Shown here piece by piece: positions 1 through 11,551 of a stretch of 64,000 nt of DNA (its first letter is position 1; the number at the start of each line of letters is the position of its first letter). The stretch is from Streptomyces bottropensis ATCC 25435 (lineage in GTDB: Bacteria; Actinomycetota; Actinomycetes; Streptomycetales; Streptomycetaceae), in NCBI RefSeq assembly GCF_000383595.1, contig NZ_KB911581.1, positions 6,531,519 through 6,595,518 on the forward strand. The letters run 5' to 3'. Position numbers and translations under genes: made by a program. The notes below the pieces were generated by a model, which saw only the letters and a program-made list of their open reading frames with translations, was not told the origin of the DNA and ran no database searches.

Positions 1-1149
1 GTCCAGCTCGGTCGGGTCGAACCAGGCGGCCGCTCCCCCGGCCGCGGCGAGCGCGATCTCCGCCACCGAGCCCGCGCCGAGCGCCCAGGTGTCGACCGTG
101 GCGACGCCGAGGATCTCCGTGCCGTGCTCGGCGAGCCAGGGGGCCACCTCGCCGGAGCCGAGGACCGTGCCGTCCACCTCGACGCCGGGGGCGGCCGGCT
201 GACCGGCGTCCGCCTCCTCGGCGCCCGGGTCGACGGCCAGCAGGCGCTCGCGCAGCGACGGGTTGCGGATCTCCAGGGTGTCCAGGACCATCGCGACGGC
301 CTTGCGGTCGTACGCGGCGCGCTCCAGGTCGGCGACGCCCTTGGGCAGTTCGACGGTGCGCACCATCTCGGTGAGGCGGCGGTTGAGCTTGACGGCCTCC
401 AGGTGGTCGCGGAGGTTCTGCCCGGCCTTGCCCTTGACCTCCTCCACGCGCTCGACGAGATCCGCGAACGAACCGAACTGGTTGATCCACTTCGCGGCGG
501 TCTTCTCGCCGACGCCGGGGATGCCGGGGAGGTTGTCCGACGGGTCACCGCGCAGGGCCGCGAAGTCCGGGTACTGGGCCGGGGTGAGGCCGTACTTCTC
601 GAACACCTTCTCCGGGGTGAACCGGGTCAGCTCCGAGACACCCTTCGTCGGGTAGAGCACGGTGGTGTGCTCGCTGACGAGCTGGAAGGAGTCACGGTCA
701 CCGGTGACGATGAGGACCTCGAAGCCCTCCGCCTCGGCCTGGGTGGCGAGGGTGGCGATGATGTCGTCGGCCTCGAAGCCGTCGACGGCGAAGCGGACGG
801 CGTGCATCGCGTCGAGCAGCTCACCCAGCAGCTCGACCTGGCCCTTGAACTCGTCCGGGGTCTTCGAGCGGTTCGCCTTGTACTCGGTGAACTCCTCGGA
901 GCGCCAGGTCTTGCGGGAGACGTCGAACGCGACCGCGAAGTGGGTGGGGGCCTCGTCGCGCAGCGTGTTCGCCAGCATCGACGCGAAGCCGTAGATCGCG
1001 TTGGTCGGCTGGCCCGTCGCCGTCGTGAAGTTCTCCGCGGGCAGCGCGAAGAACGCGCGATAGGCCAGCGAGTGCCCGTCCATGAGCATCAGCCGCGGAC
1101 GGCTGCCGCCGGGGGTGCTGTCGGTCTTCTTCGATCCAGTCTCTGCCAC
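1..1149 (-). CDS. polA: DNA polymerase I, N-terminal part (gene continues past the left edge)
   Basis: The first 383 codons of DNA polymerase I, the enzyme of Okazaki-fragment maturation and gap repair. The visible part is the 5'-3' exonuclease (FEN-like) domain: the metal-site start MLMDGHSLAYRAFFAL at about residues 21-36, the GFEADDIIATLA and VTGDRDSFQLV motifs, and the helix-hairpin-helix DNA-binding segment LRGDPSDNLPGIPGVGEKTA. After it comes the beginning of the proofreading-like domain. GTG at 1149 is preferred because AGGA lies about ten bases upstream and translation begins VAETGSKK, as in Streptomyces homologues. It is transcribed away from the molybdopterin oxidoreductase gene. 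The Klenow portion lies outside the window, so intactness cannot be judged. Confidence 0.96.
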   Translation of the reverse strand, partial: MAETGSKKTDSTPGGSRPRLMLMDGHSLAYRAFFALPAENFTTATGQPTNAIYGFASMLANTLRDEAPTHFAVAFDVSRKTWRSEEFTEYKANRSKTPDEFKGQVELLGELLDAMHAVRFAVDGFEADDIIATLATQAEAEGFEVLIVTGDRDSFQLVSEHTTVLYPTKGVSELTRFTPEKVFEKYGLTPAQYPDFAALRGDPSDNLPGIPGVGEKTAAKWINQFGSFADLVERVEEVKGKAGQNLRDHLEAVKLNRRLTEMVRTVELPKGVADLERAAYDRKAVAMVLDTLEIRNPSLRERLLAVDPGAEEADAGQPAAPGVEVDGTVLGSGEVAPWLAEHGTEILGVATVDTWALGAGSVAEIALAAAGGAAAWFDPTELD

Positions 1150-1494
1150 GAACCCGATCCTGCCACGTACCACTGACAGCCGGACCCCAGGGACGTGACG
1201 GGGGACCGCTCCGGGCGAGGACGACCGGTTCGGCACGGGGGAATGTGACCGGTTGCGCCTGCCGGACCGGCGGCCGGCCCTCCGCCCTCGGCACCGCAGA
1301 GGAGGGGGCGGGGCGACCCAGTGCGCCGCGTGCTCGCAGCCGTACGCCCTTACGCCGAGGACACCTTGGACACCCCTCATCCGCGCCCCCACCGCCGGCC
1401 ACCCCACCACTCCGTTCACCGGCGCTGACACGTGCGAGGATCGAAGGCGTAGCCTCACGCCTGAACAGCACGTGTATGCGAATGGGGAGCAGCC
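1150..1494. other. Divergent intergenic region polA / fdhF with a short palindrome
   Basis: A 345-base gap between two divergent genes that must contain both promoters. No coding region with Streptomyces codon bias is visible. The one clear structure is the inverted repeat AGGCGT (1445-1450) and ACGCCT (1457-1462) with a six-base spacer, about 32 bases before the fdhF start. It could be an operator or a 5'-UTR hairpin. I could not assign -35/-10 elements with confidence. Confidence 0.4.
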
Positions 1495-3774
<2,280 letters not shown>

Positions 3775-3841
3775 GCGTTTGCTCAGGTGCCGGCACCCGA
3801 CCCCGCCGGCGGCACTTTCGATCGAGGACGGACGGAGCCCC

Positions 3842-4330
3842 ATGGGCGAGCAGCACCACGCGAAGTTCCCGCAAGAGGTCATCGACGAGTACGCGGCCCT
3901 CGGCATCGACCTGGTGGCGATGTTCTCCGCGGGACATCTGGGCACGCGGATGGGCGTGCGGATCGTGGAGGCCTCCGCGGACCGGGTCGTCGGCACGATG
4001 CCCGTGGAGGGCAACACCCAGCCGTACGGCCTGCTGCACGGCGGTGCGTCCGCCGTGCTGGCGGAGACGCTCGGGTCGGTCGGCTCCATGCTGCACGCGG
4101 GCAGCTCCAAGATCGCCGTGGGCGTCGACCTGAACTGCACCCACCACCGGGGTGTGCGGTCCGGGCTGGTGACCGGTGTCGCCACCCCGCTGCACCGGGG
4201 GCGCTCGACGGCCACGTACGAGATCGTCGTCAGCGACGAGGACGGCGAGCGGGTCTGCACGGCCCGCCTGACCTGCCTGCTGCGCGACGCCCCGGCGGCC
4301 CCGGGCGAGCGGACGGGGACGTCCGGCTGA
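3842..4330 (+). CDS. PaaI-family hotdog thioesterase
   Basis: A 162-residue single hotdog-fold protein of the PaaI/YdiI acyl-CoA thioesterase family. The diagnostic segment is PYGLLHGGASAVLAETLGS, in which HGG is the active-site loop, followed by GVDLNCTHHRGVRSG, the strand where family members bind CoA. The family hydrolyses aryl- or acyl-CoA esters in the cytoplasm as tetramers. ATG at 3842 is favoured over an in-frame extension to about 3779 because the conserved protein begins MGEQHHAKFPQEVIDEYAALGI. It lies 67 bases after the oxidoreductase and could be co-transcribed with it, though no functional link is evident. Confidence 0.88.
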   Translation: MGEQHHAKFPQEVIDEYAALGIDLVAMFSAGHLGTRMGVRIVEASADRVVGTMPVEGNTQPYGLLHGGASAVLAETLGSVGSMLHAGSSKIAVGVDLNCTHHRGVRSGLVTGVATPLHRGRSTATYEIVVSDEDGERVCTARLTCLLRDAPAAPGERTGTSG

Positions 4331-4411
4331 TGCGTGCGGGCGGGGGCCGGGCCGGGGCGGGGGCGTTATCGCCTCTGGTCCCGCAGGGCGCACAGGCCCT
4401 AGCGTCGGGGC

Positions 4412-4816
4412 ATGGCAACGGCAAGAGCACCCTGGCCGCGCGTGGCGCTCGGGCTCGCGGTGCTGACCGGCGTCCTGGCCACCGGGTGCGCGGCGCCCGG
4501 CACCACGGGCGGACCGGCGTCCGCGCGGAGCGGCGGCTCGCCGTCCCCGTCGGCCACCCCGCGCGAGGAACTGTGCGCGAAGATCGTGTCGTACTGGTCG
4601 CGGCAGGTGCTCGACAGCGGCACCTACGGGGACTACCAGTCCATGGGGCTCTCGAACGGGCAGTACGAGATCCTGCGGGCGGTCGTGGACGCGGCACGGG
4701 CCGAGCGGCGGCGCACGGGCCCGAGGGCCGCCGACCGGCTGATCGGCCGGCGGGCCCGGACGGACTGCGAGACGTGGTACCGCTCGGGCGGGCCGGGCGG
4801 GGGACCCTGGCGGTGA
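4412..4816 (+). CDS. Small putative lipoprotein of unknown function
   Basis: A 134-residue protein with a lipoprotein signal: basic start MATARAPWPR, a hydrophobic stretch VALGLAVLTGVL, then the lipobox LATGC with Cys at about residue 26. A Ser/Pro/Gly-rich linker follows, then a globular region with EELCAKIVSYWSRQVLDSG and a Cys in RTDCETWYRSG. The two Cys of the folded part could form a disulphide in the exported protein. I do not recognise the domain. The stop codon overlaps the GTG start of the next gene, implying translational coupling. Confidence 0.75.
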   Translation: MATARAPWPRVALGLAVLTGVLATGCAAPGTTGGPASARSGGSPSPSATPREELCAKIVSYWSRQVLDSGTYGDYQSMGLSNGQYEILRAVVDAARAERRRTGPRAADRLIGRRARTDCETWYRSGGPGGGPWR

Positions 4817-5445
4817 GCGGGATCGGCCCCGTCGAGCCGGGCGAGGGCACCTGGGACGGCTCCGAGGCGGACGCCGCGGGCGTGCCCGATCCTCCCCGCG
4901 GGGGCGCGCAGGCGTACGCCCGCCATCGCCGCGCCGTGCTCACGGTGGCGACGGCCCTCGCCCTGCTCACGGGCGGCGGCTACCTGTACGCCACCCGCCC
5001 CGAGCCCGCCCCGCCGCCCGAGCCCGCGGCCCCGCCCTACCCCTCCCAGGCGGTCGGCGTCAGCTATCTGGGCCGGGTGACCCAGCCCGCCGGGTCCCCG
5101 CGCACGAGGTTCGGCTTCGAGGTGGAGTTGCGCGTCCTGTCCGGCCCCCCGGTCACCGTCGAGCGGATGACCCAGCCCTACGCGGGTCTCACCCTGCGGA
5201 CGGATCCGCGCACTCCGGTACGGATCGGGACGGACCGGCCCCGAAGGATCGTCGTCACCATGCGCGTCACGGAATGCCGGAAAGCGCCCGAGAACCCCGG
5301 GCTCCCTTTCCTGGACGTAACTCTACGTAATACGCGTGCAATAGAAGCGCACAGTTTCATGCTGGGCGAGCGCTACGCGCGGGACCTCTCCGACGCCCTC
5401 CAAGTCGCCTGCAGCAACGATTCCGCGTCAGCACCAAAAGGTTGA
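4813..5445 (+). CDS. Single-pass membrane protein with an exported domain, unknown function
   Basis: A 210-residue protein starting at GTG 4813, which overlaps the stop of the lipoprotein gene (GTGA). A short cytoplasmic N-terminus ends in ARHRR, then one membrane segment AVLTVATALALLTGGGYLYA, a proline-rich linker PEPAPPPEPAAPP, and an exterior domain of about 130 residues with beta-type composition. It contains two Cys (TECRKAP and QVACSND) that may pair. The arrangement suggests a type II membrane protein facing the cell wall. I do not recognise the family. The overlap with the preceding lipoprotein suggests both act at the envelope. Confidence 0.75.
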   Translation: MSGIGPVEPGEGTWDGSEADAAGVPDPPRGGAQAYARHRRAVLTVATALALLTGGGYLYATRPEPAPPPEPAAPPYPSQAVGVSYLGRVTQPAGSPRTRFGFEVELRVLSGPPVTVERMTQPYAGLTLRTDPRTPVRIGTDRPRRIVVTMRVTECRKAPENPGLPFLDVTLRNTRAIEAHSFMLGERYARDLSDALQVACSNDSASAPKG

Positions 5446-5725
5446 ACACTCCTGAACCTACCCGCGTCGACCCTGCACGTTCTCACTATGTGGACAGGGC
5501 GAATCGGTCCGAATTCCGCGCATCCACCCACTGAGTACCGCTCTGCATTACCTCGTGTCATAACAAGAGCGTCACAGCCTTGGTCAGACTCTCCTACACA
5601 TTCCCTACACCCGCTTAGAGTCACGGCCAGTCACCGCGCCACCGGAATCGAAGTCACGTCTTCGGCCCAGCGCTCGACTCGGCCCCTTTCAAACAGGAAG
5701 GGCCGTGCCAGGGAAAGGACTGATC
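5446..5725 (+). promoter_or_regulatory. Promoter/leader region upstream of livJ
   Basis: A 280-base non-coding gap that must carry the promoter of the liv operon. It is clearly less GC-rich than the flanking genes, notably CTCCTACACATTCCCTACAC (5590-5609) followed by TAGAGT, a plausible -10, at 5616-5621. No convincing -35 at the normal spacing was found. AAAGGA, 8 bases before GTG 5726, is the ribosome-binding site of livJ. Confidence 0.45.
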
Positions 5726-6955
5726 GTGCGTCAACGTTCGCTCATAGCCATCACCGCCGCGCTGGCGGCGGGAGCACTCACTCTCACCGCCTGTGGTTCG
5801 CGCGACGAGGACAAGGGCGGCTCGGACACCGGCAGTGGCACCACTGTCGTCATCGGCGTCGACGCCCCGCTGACCGGTGATCTGTCCGCGCTGGGCCTCG
5901 GCATCAAGAACTCCGTGGACCTCGCCGCCAAGACGGCCAACAAGGACAAGTACGTCGAGGGCGTCACCTTCAAGATCGAGGCGCTCGACGACCAGGCGCA
6001 GCCCTCCTCGGGCCAGCAGAACGCCACCAAGCTCGTCGCCGACAAGAACGTCCTCGGTGTCGTCGGCCCGCTGAACTCGTCCGTCGCCGAGTCCATGCAG
6101 AAGGTCTTCGACGACGCCAAGCTCGTCGAGGTCTCCCCGGCCAACACCAACCCGGCCCTGACCCAGGGCCCGGACTGGCAGAAGAGCAAGGTCCGCCCGT
6201 ACAAGTCGTACTTCCGCACCGCGACCACGGACGCCATCCAGGGCCCGTTCGCCGCGCAGTACGTCTTCAACGACGCGAAGAAGAAGAAGGTCTTCGTCAT
6301 CGACGACAAGAAGACCTACGGCGCCGGCCTGGCCGCCACCTTCTCCGCGGAGTTCAAGAAGCTCGGCGGCAAGGTCGTCGGCACCGAGCACATCGACCCC
6401 GAGACCAAGGACTTCTCCGCGGTCGCCACCAAGGTCAAGTCCTCCGGCGCCGACGTCGTCTACTACGGCGGCGAGTACCCCCAGGCCGGCCCGCTCAGCA
6501 AGCAGATCAAGGCCGCGGGCGCCAAGGTCCCCGTCGTCGGCGGTGACGGCATCTACAGCGCCGACTTCATCAAGCTGGCCGGCGCCAGCGGCACCGGCGA
6601 CCTCGCCACCTCCGTCGGCGCCCCCGTCGAGGAACTCGCCTCCGCCAAGGAGTTCGTCGCCAACTACAAGACCGAGGGCTACAAGGAGGCCTACGAGGCC
6701 TACGGCGGCTACTCCTACGACTCGGCCTGGGCCATCATCGAGGCCGTCAAGAAGGTCGTCGAGGACAACGACGGCAAGCTCCCCAGCGACGCCCGCGCCA
6801 AGGTCACCGAGGCCGTGCAGAACGTCTCCTTCGACGGCGTGACCGGCAAGGTCTCCTTCGACGAGTACGGCGACGCCACCAACAAGCAGCTCACCGTCTA
6901 CGCCGTCGAGGGCGGCGAGTGGAAGGCCGTCAAGTCCGGCACCTACTCCGGCTGA
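5726..6955 (+). CDS. livJ: Branched-chain amino-acid ABC transporter, substrate-binding lipoprotein
   Basis: A 409-residue periplasmic-binding-type lipoprotein (Peripla_BP_6, Leu/Ile/Val-binding family) that captures branched-chain amino acids or related ligands outside the membrane. The signal peptide MRQRSLIAITAALAAG ends in lipobox LTAC with Cys about residue 23. The mature part begins with a Gly/Asp-rich linker and VVIGVDAPLTGDLSALG, typical of the family. GTG 5726 was chosen over GTG 5705 because it has an AAAGGA site at the right distance and gives a clean signal peptide. It is first in the liv operon and is separated from the permease genes by a strong hairpin, which would allow more of the binding protein than of the membrane parts. 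Confidence 0.95.
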   Translation: MRQRSLIAITAALAAGALTLTACGSRDEDKGGSDTGSGTTVVIGVDAPLTGDLSALGLGIKNSVDLAAKTANKDKYVEGVTFKIEALDDQAQPSSGQQNATKLVADKNVLGVVGPLNSSVAESMQKVFDDAKLVEVSPANTNPALTQGPDWQKSKVRPYKSYFRTATTDAIQGPFAAQYVFNDAKKKKVFVIDDKKTYGAGLAATFSAEFKKLGGKVVGTEHIDPETKDFSAVATKVKSSGADVVYYGGEYPQAGPLSKQIKAAGAKVPVVGGDGIYSADFIKLAGASGTGDLATSVGAPVEELASAKEFVANYKTEGYKEAYEAYGGYSYDSAWAIIEAVKKVVEDNDGKLPSDARAKVTEAVQNVSFDGVTGKVSFDEYGDATNKQLTVYAVEGGEWKAVKSGTYSG

Positions 6956-6979
6956 CCCTCACCCACACCCATCCCTGAG

Positions 6980-7015
6980 CCGCGCGGGGCGCCGCACCAC
7001 TGGCGCCCCGCGCGG
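6980..7015 (+). terminator. Strong hairpin between livJ and livH (attenuator-like)
   Basis: A perfect 14-bp inverted repeat, CCGCGCGGGGCGCC (6980-6993) and GGCGCCCCGCGCGG (7002-7015), with an 8-base loop. No T-run follows, as usual in Streptomyces. Its place just after the binding-protein gene suggests partial termination or 3'-end stabilisation of livJ mRNA. Confidence 0.85.
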
Positions 7016-7068
7016 ACTCGCATCCGGTCAACATCCCTCGATATATCCGAAGTCTCGGAGGACATGCG

Positions 7069-8001
<933 letters not shown>

Positions 8002-8006
8002 CACCG

Positions 8007-9836
8007 ATGACCACACAGACCACCGCACCCCTGGCCACCGGCGAGACCACCGCCGCCGGCACCCCGACCCGCCTCGTGGGCATCCCCCCGCACCTCGGCC
8101 GCGCCCTCGCCACCGGCGGCGGAGCCCTCGCCATCGTCTCCACCTTCATGGCCTGGACGTGGACCTCCGCCTTCCCCGGCGACCTCACCGTCTACGGCTA
8201 CCCCGGCGGCCTCCAGGTCCTCGTCCTCATCGGCGGCGCCCTCACCACCCTCCTCGGCCTGTCCTCCTACGGCATCAAGGGCCTGCGCTGGCTGACCCCC
8301 GCGGGCGCCGACAGCGCCCTCAAACTGGCCGCACTCGGCGCCTTCGCCACCGCCTGGTACACGATCATCGCGATCAGCACCAAGCTCGGCGGCGTCGTCA
8401 ACCTGGAACCCGGCGGCTGGATCGCGGGCATCGCGACCCTCGTGGCCCTCCTCGGCGCCCTCTCCCTGCCCTACGCACGACCGGAGACCGAGCCCGGCGA
8501 CCCCGACGACACCGGCTGGGACCAGTTCCGCCACAAGGCCCGCCAACAGCGGACCGTCGTCAAGGGGGCCTTCGCCTCCGGCACCGCCACCCCCGCGCGC
8601 CAGCTGCCCGCGTACGCCGAGATCCTGATCATCGTCGCCGCACTCGCCCTCGGCCTCACCGTCTTCACCTACGGCATCGGCACCGAGTACGACGAACTGT
8701 TCATCGGCTTCCTCATCACCGCCGGCTTCGGCTTCGGCGCAGCCGCCAAGGCCGGCCTCGTGGGCCGGATCTCGGCGCTCACCGCCAAGCACCGCAACGT
8801 GACGATGATCGGCGCGTTCGTCGCGGCCGCCGCCTTCCCCTTCACCCAGTCCGACGACCAGTACGCGACGATCGGCGTCTACATCCTGATCTTCGCCACC
8901 GTCGCCCTCGGCCTCAACATCGTCGTCGGCCTCGCCGGCCTCCTCGACCTCGGATACGTCGCCTTCCTCGGCGTCGGCGCCTACACCGCGGCCATGGTCT
9001 CCGGCTCCCCCTCCTCCCCCTTCGACATCCACCTGCCGTTCTGGGCCTCCGCCATCCTCGGCGCCGCCGTCGCCATGATCTTCGGCGTCATCATCGGCGC
9101 CCCCACCCTGCGCCTGCGCGGCGACTACCTCGCCATCGTGACGCTCGGCTTCGGTGAGATCTTCCGGATCACCGTCCTCAACATGGACGGCACCTCCGGC
9201 CCCGACATCACCAACGGCTCCAACGGCATCTCCTCGATCCCGAACCTCAACATCCTCGGGTTCGACTTCGGCCAGGAACACACCTTCCTCGGCTTCACCA
9301 TCGCCCGCTTCGCCAACTACTTCCTGCTGATGCTCCTCATCACGCTGGTCGTGGTCGTCGTCTTCCGGCGCAGCAGCGACTCCCGCATCGGCCGCGCCTG
9401 GATCGCCATCCGCGAGGACGAGACCGCCGCCCTCGCCATGGGCATCAACGGCTTCCGCGTCAAGCTCATCGCCTTCGCCCTCGGCGCCGCCCTCGCCGGC
9501 CTCGCCGGCACGGTCCAGGCCCACGTCACCTACACCGTGACACCCGAGCAGTACCAGTTCGCCGCGGTCGTCCCGCCCAACTCGGCCTTCCTCCTCGCCG
9601 CGGTCGTCCTCGGCGGCATGGGCACCATCAGCGGCCCGCTCGTCGGCGCCGCACTGCTCTACCTCATCCCGTCCAAGCTCCAGTTCCTGGACGACTACCA
9701 GCTCTTCGCCTTCGGACTCGCGCTCGTCCTCCTGATGCGCTTCCGCCCGGAGGGCCTCATCCCCAACCGGCGCCGCCAGCTCGAATTCCACGAAGAGGCC
9801 GAAGCGCCCGCAGTGCTCAGCAAGGCAGGGGCCTGA
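8007..9836 (+). CDS. livM: Branched-chain amino-acid ABC transporter permease LivM, N-terminally extended
   Basis: A permease of about 609 residues, roughly twice the size of the minimal LivM core. The C-terminal part (from about residue 300) is the classical domain with GLNIVVGLAGLLDLGYVAFLGVGAY, LRGDYLAIVTLGFGEI, the cytoplasmic loop IREDETAALAMGING and the end RFRPEGLIPNRRR. The N-terminal portion adds several extra membrane helices (for example ALAIVSTFMAWTW and LLGLSSYGI) and a charged cytoplasmic stretch. Such extended LivM proteins are usual in actinomycetes. ATG 8007 is preferred because GGACAGGG precedes it at suitable spacing; GTG 7998, overlapping the livH stop, is the alternative. 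Confidence 0.92.
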   Translation: MTTQTTAPLATGETTAAGTPTRLVGIPPHLGRALATGGGALAIVSTFMAWTWTSAFPGDLTVYGYPGGLQVLVLIGGALTTLLGLSSYGIKGLRWLTPAGADSALKLAALGAFATAWYTIIAISTKLGGVVNLEPGGWIAGIATLVALLGALSLPYARPETEPGDPDDTGWDQFRHKARQQRTVVKGAFASGTATPARQLPAYAEILIIVAALALGLTVFTYGIGTEYDELFIGFLITAGFGFGAAAKAGLVGRISALTAKHRNVTMIGAFVAAAAFPFTQSDDQYATIGVYILIFATVALGLNIVVGLAGLLDLGYVAFLGVGAYTAAMVSGSPSSPFDIHLPFWASAILGAAVAMIFGVIIGAPTLRLRGDYLAIVTLGFGEIFRITVLNMDGTSGPDITNGSNGISSIPNLNILGFDFGQEHTFLGFTIARFANYFLLMLLITLVVVVVFRRSSDSRIGRAWIAIREDETAALAMGINGFRVKLIAFALGAALAGLAGTVQAHVTYTVTPEQYQFAAVVPPNSAFLLAAVVLGGMGTISGPLVGAALLYLIPSKLQFLDDYQLFAFGLALVLLMRFRPEGLIPNRRRQLEFHEEAEAPAVLSKAGA

Positions 9837-9841
9837 CCACC

Positions 9842-10753
9842 ATGACTACCGACACCACCACCAAGGACACCGCCCCCGGCTCCAGCGCCGCCGGCGAGAC
9901 CGTCCTCGACGCCCGCGGCGTCACCATGCGCTTCGGCGGCCTCACCGCCGTACGCAACGTCAACCTCACCGTCAACAGCGGCGAGATCGTCGGACTGATC
10001 GGCCCCAACGGCGCCGGCAAGACGACCTTCTTCAACTGCCTCACCGGCCTCTACATCCCCACCGAGGGCGAAGTCCGCTACAAGGGCCAGGTCCTGCCGC
10101 CCAAGTCCTTCAAGGTCACCGCGGCCGGCATCGCCCGCACCTTCCAGAACATCCGTCTGTTCGCCAACATGACGGTCCTGGAGAACGTGCTCGTAGGACG
10201 CCACACCCGCACCAAGGAAGGCCTCTGGTCCGCCCTCCTGCGCGGCCCCGGCTTCCACAAGGCCGAGAAGGCCTCCCGCGAACGCGCCATGGAACTCCTG
10301 GAGTTCGTCGGCCTCGACGCCAAGGCCGAACACCTCGCCCGCAACCTGCCCTACGGCGAACAGCGCAAGCTCGAGATCGCGCGCGCCCTCGCCAGCGAGC
10401 CCGGCCTGCTCCTCCTCGACGAGCCCACCGCCGGCATGAACCCCCAGGAGACGCGAACCACCGAAGAACTGGTGTTCGCCATCCGCGACCAGGGCATCGC
10501 CGTCCTCGTCATCGAGCACGACATGCGGTTCATCTTCAACCTCTGCGACCGCGTCGCCGTCCTCGTCCAGGGCGAAAAACTCGTCGAGGGCGACAGCGCC
10601 ACCGTGCAGGGCGACGAGCGCGTCGTCGCCGCCTACCTCGGCGAACCCTTCGAGGACGCACCCGGCCAGGACGAGGTCGCCGAGGTCGAAGCCGCCGAAG
10701 CGAACGCCGAGCCCACGACGGACACCGTGCCCGGCAAGGAGAACGACCGATGA
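9842..10753 (+). CDS. livG: Branched-chain amino-acid ABC transporter ATP-binding protein LivG
   Basis: A 303-residue ABC ATPase. It has Walker A GPNGAGKTT, a Q-loop in ARTFQNIRLF, the signature region YGEQRKLEIARAL and Walker B LLLLDEP, then ...VIEHDMRFIFNLCDRV typical of LivG. The C-terminus carries an acidic Glu/Ala-rich tail of about 35 residues beyond the usual end. It starts five bases after livM and overlaps livF by four bases (ATGA). Confidence 0.95.
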   Translation: MTTDTTTKDTAPGSSAAGETVLDARGVTMRFGGLTAVRNVNLTVNSGEIVGLIGPNGAGKTTFFNCLTGLYIPTEGEVRYKGQVLPPKSFKVTAAGIARTFQNIRLFANMTVLENVLVGRHTRTKEGLWSALLRGPGFHKAEKASRERAMELLEFVGLDAKAEHLARNLPYGEQRKLEIARALASEPGLLLLDEPTAGMNPQETRTTEELVFAIRDQGIAVLVIEHDMRFIFNLCDRVAVLVQGEKLVEGDSATVQGDERVVAAYLGEPFEDAPGQDEVAEVEAAEANAEPTTDTVPGKENDR

Positions 10754-11466
10754 CCGCACTGCTCGAAGTAGAGGACCTCCGGGTCGCCTACGGCAAGATC
10801 GAAGCCGTCAAGGGCATCTCCTTCAAGGTCGACGCCGGCGAAGTCGTCACCCTCATCGGCACCAACGGCGCCGGCAAGACCACCACCCTGCGCACCCTCT
10901 CGGGCCTCCTCAAGCCCGTCGGCGGCCAGATCAAGTTCAACGGCAAATCGCTCAAGAAGGTCCCCGCGCACGACATCGTCGCGCTCGGACTCGCCCACTC
11001 CCCCGAGGGGCGGCACATCTTCCCGCGCATGACCATCGAGGACAACCTCCGCCTCGGCGCCTTCCTGCGCAGCGACAAGCCCGGCATCGAGAAGGACATC
11101 CAGCGCGCCTACGACCTCTTCCCCATCCTGGGAGAGCGCCGCAAGCAGGCCGCCGGCACCCTCTCCGGCGGCGAGCAGCAGATGCTGGCCATGGGCCGCG
11201 CGCTCATGTCCCAGCCCAAGCTGCTCATGCTCGACGAACCCTCCATGGGCCTCTCGCCGATCATGATGCAGAAGATCATGGCGACCATCGCCGAACTGAA
11301 GTCCCAGGGCACCACGATCCTGCTCGTCGAACAGAACGCGCAGGCCGCGCTCTCCCTCGCCGACCAGGGCCACGTCATGGAGATCGGCAAGGTCGTCCTC
11401 TCCGGCACGGGCTCCGACCTGCTGCACGACGAGTCGGTCCGCAAGGCCTACCTCGGCGAGGACTGA
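10750..11466 (+). CDS. livF: Branched-chain amino-acid ABC transporter ATP-binding protein LivF
   Basis: A 238-residue ABC ATPase of LivF length, the partner nucleotide-binding subunit. Walker A GTNGAGKTTT, the LivF-typical HSPEGRHIFPRMTIEDNL, signature LSGGEQQMLAMGRAL, Walker B LLMLDEPSMGLSP and LVEQNAQAAL are all present. ATG 10750 overlaps the livG stop, so translation is coupled. It closes the operon, directly before a strong bidirectional terminator. Confidence 0.95.
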   Translation: MTALLEVEDLRVAYGKIEAVKGISFKVDAGEVVTLIGTNGAGKTTTLRTLSGLLKPVGGQIKFNGKSLKKVPAHDIVALGLAHSPEGRHIFPRMTIEDNLRLGAFLRSDKPGIEKDIQRAYDLFPILGERRKQAAGTLSGGEQQMLAMGRALMSQPKLLMLDEPSMGLSPIMMQKIMATIAELKSQGTTILLVEQNAQAALSLADQGHVMEIGKVVLSGTGSDLLHDESVRKAYLGED

Positions 11467-11479
11467 CCTCCCGCCGCAC

Positions 11480-11528
11480 ACGACGAGGCCCGCACCCCCT
11501 TTCCGTCAGGGGGTGCGGGCCTCGTCGT
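11480..11528. terminator. Bidirectional terminator between livF and pdtaR
   Basis: A perfect 21-bp inverted repeat (11480-11500 and 11508-11528) with loop TTCCGTC. Arms begin ACGACGAGGCCCGCACCCCC and return as the exact complement. It lies 13 bases after the livF stop and 23 bases beyond the end of the convergent response regulator, so it serves both. Confidence 0.95.
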
Positions 11529-11551
11529 ACAGCCCGCGTACGGCGCGGGGA

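Noticed and set aside
3779..3841. Upstream extension of the thioesterase to a start at 3779
   Set aside because: The added residues (Arg/Pro-rich) are not part of a hotdog domain and ATG 3842 gives the conserved N-terminus.
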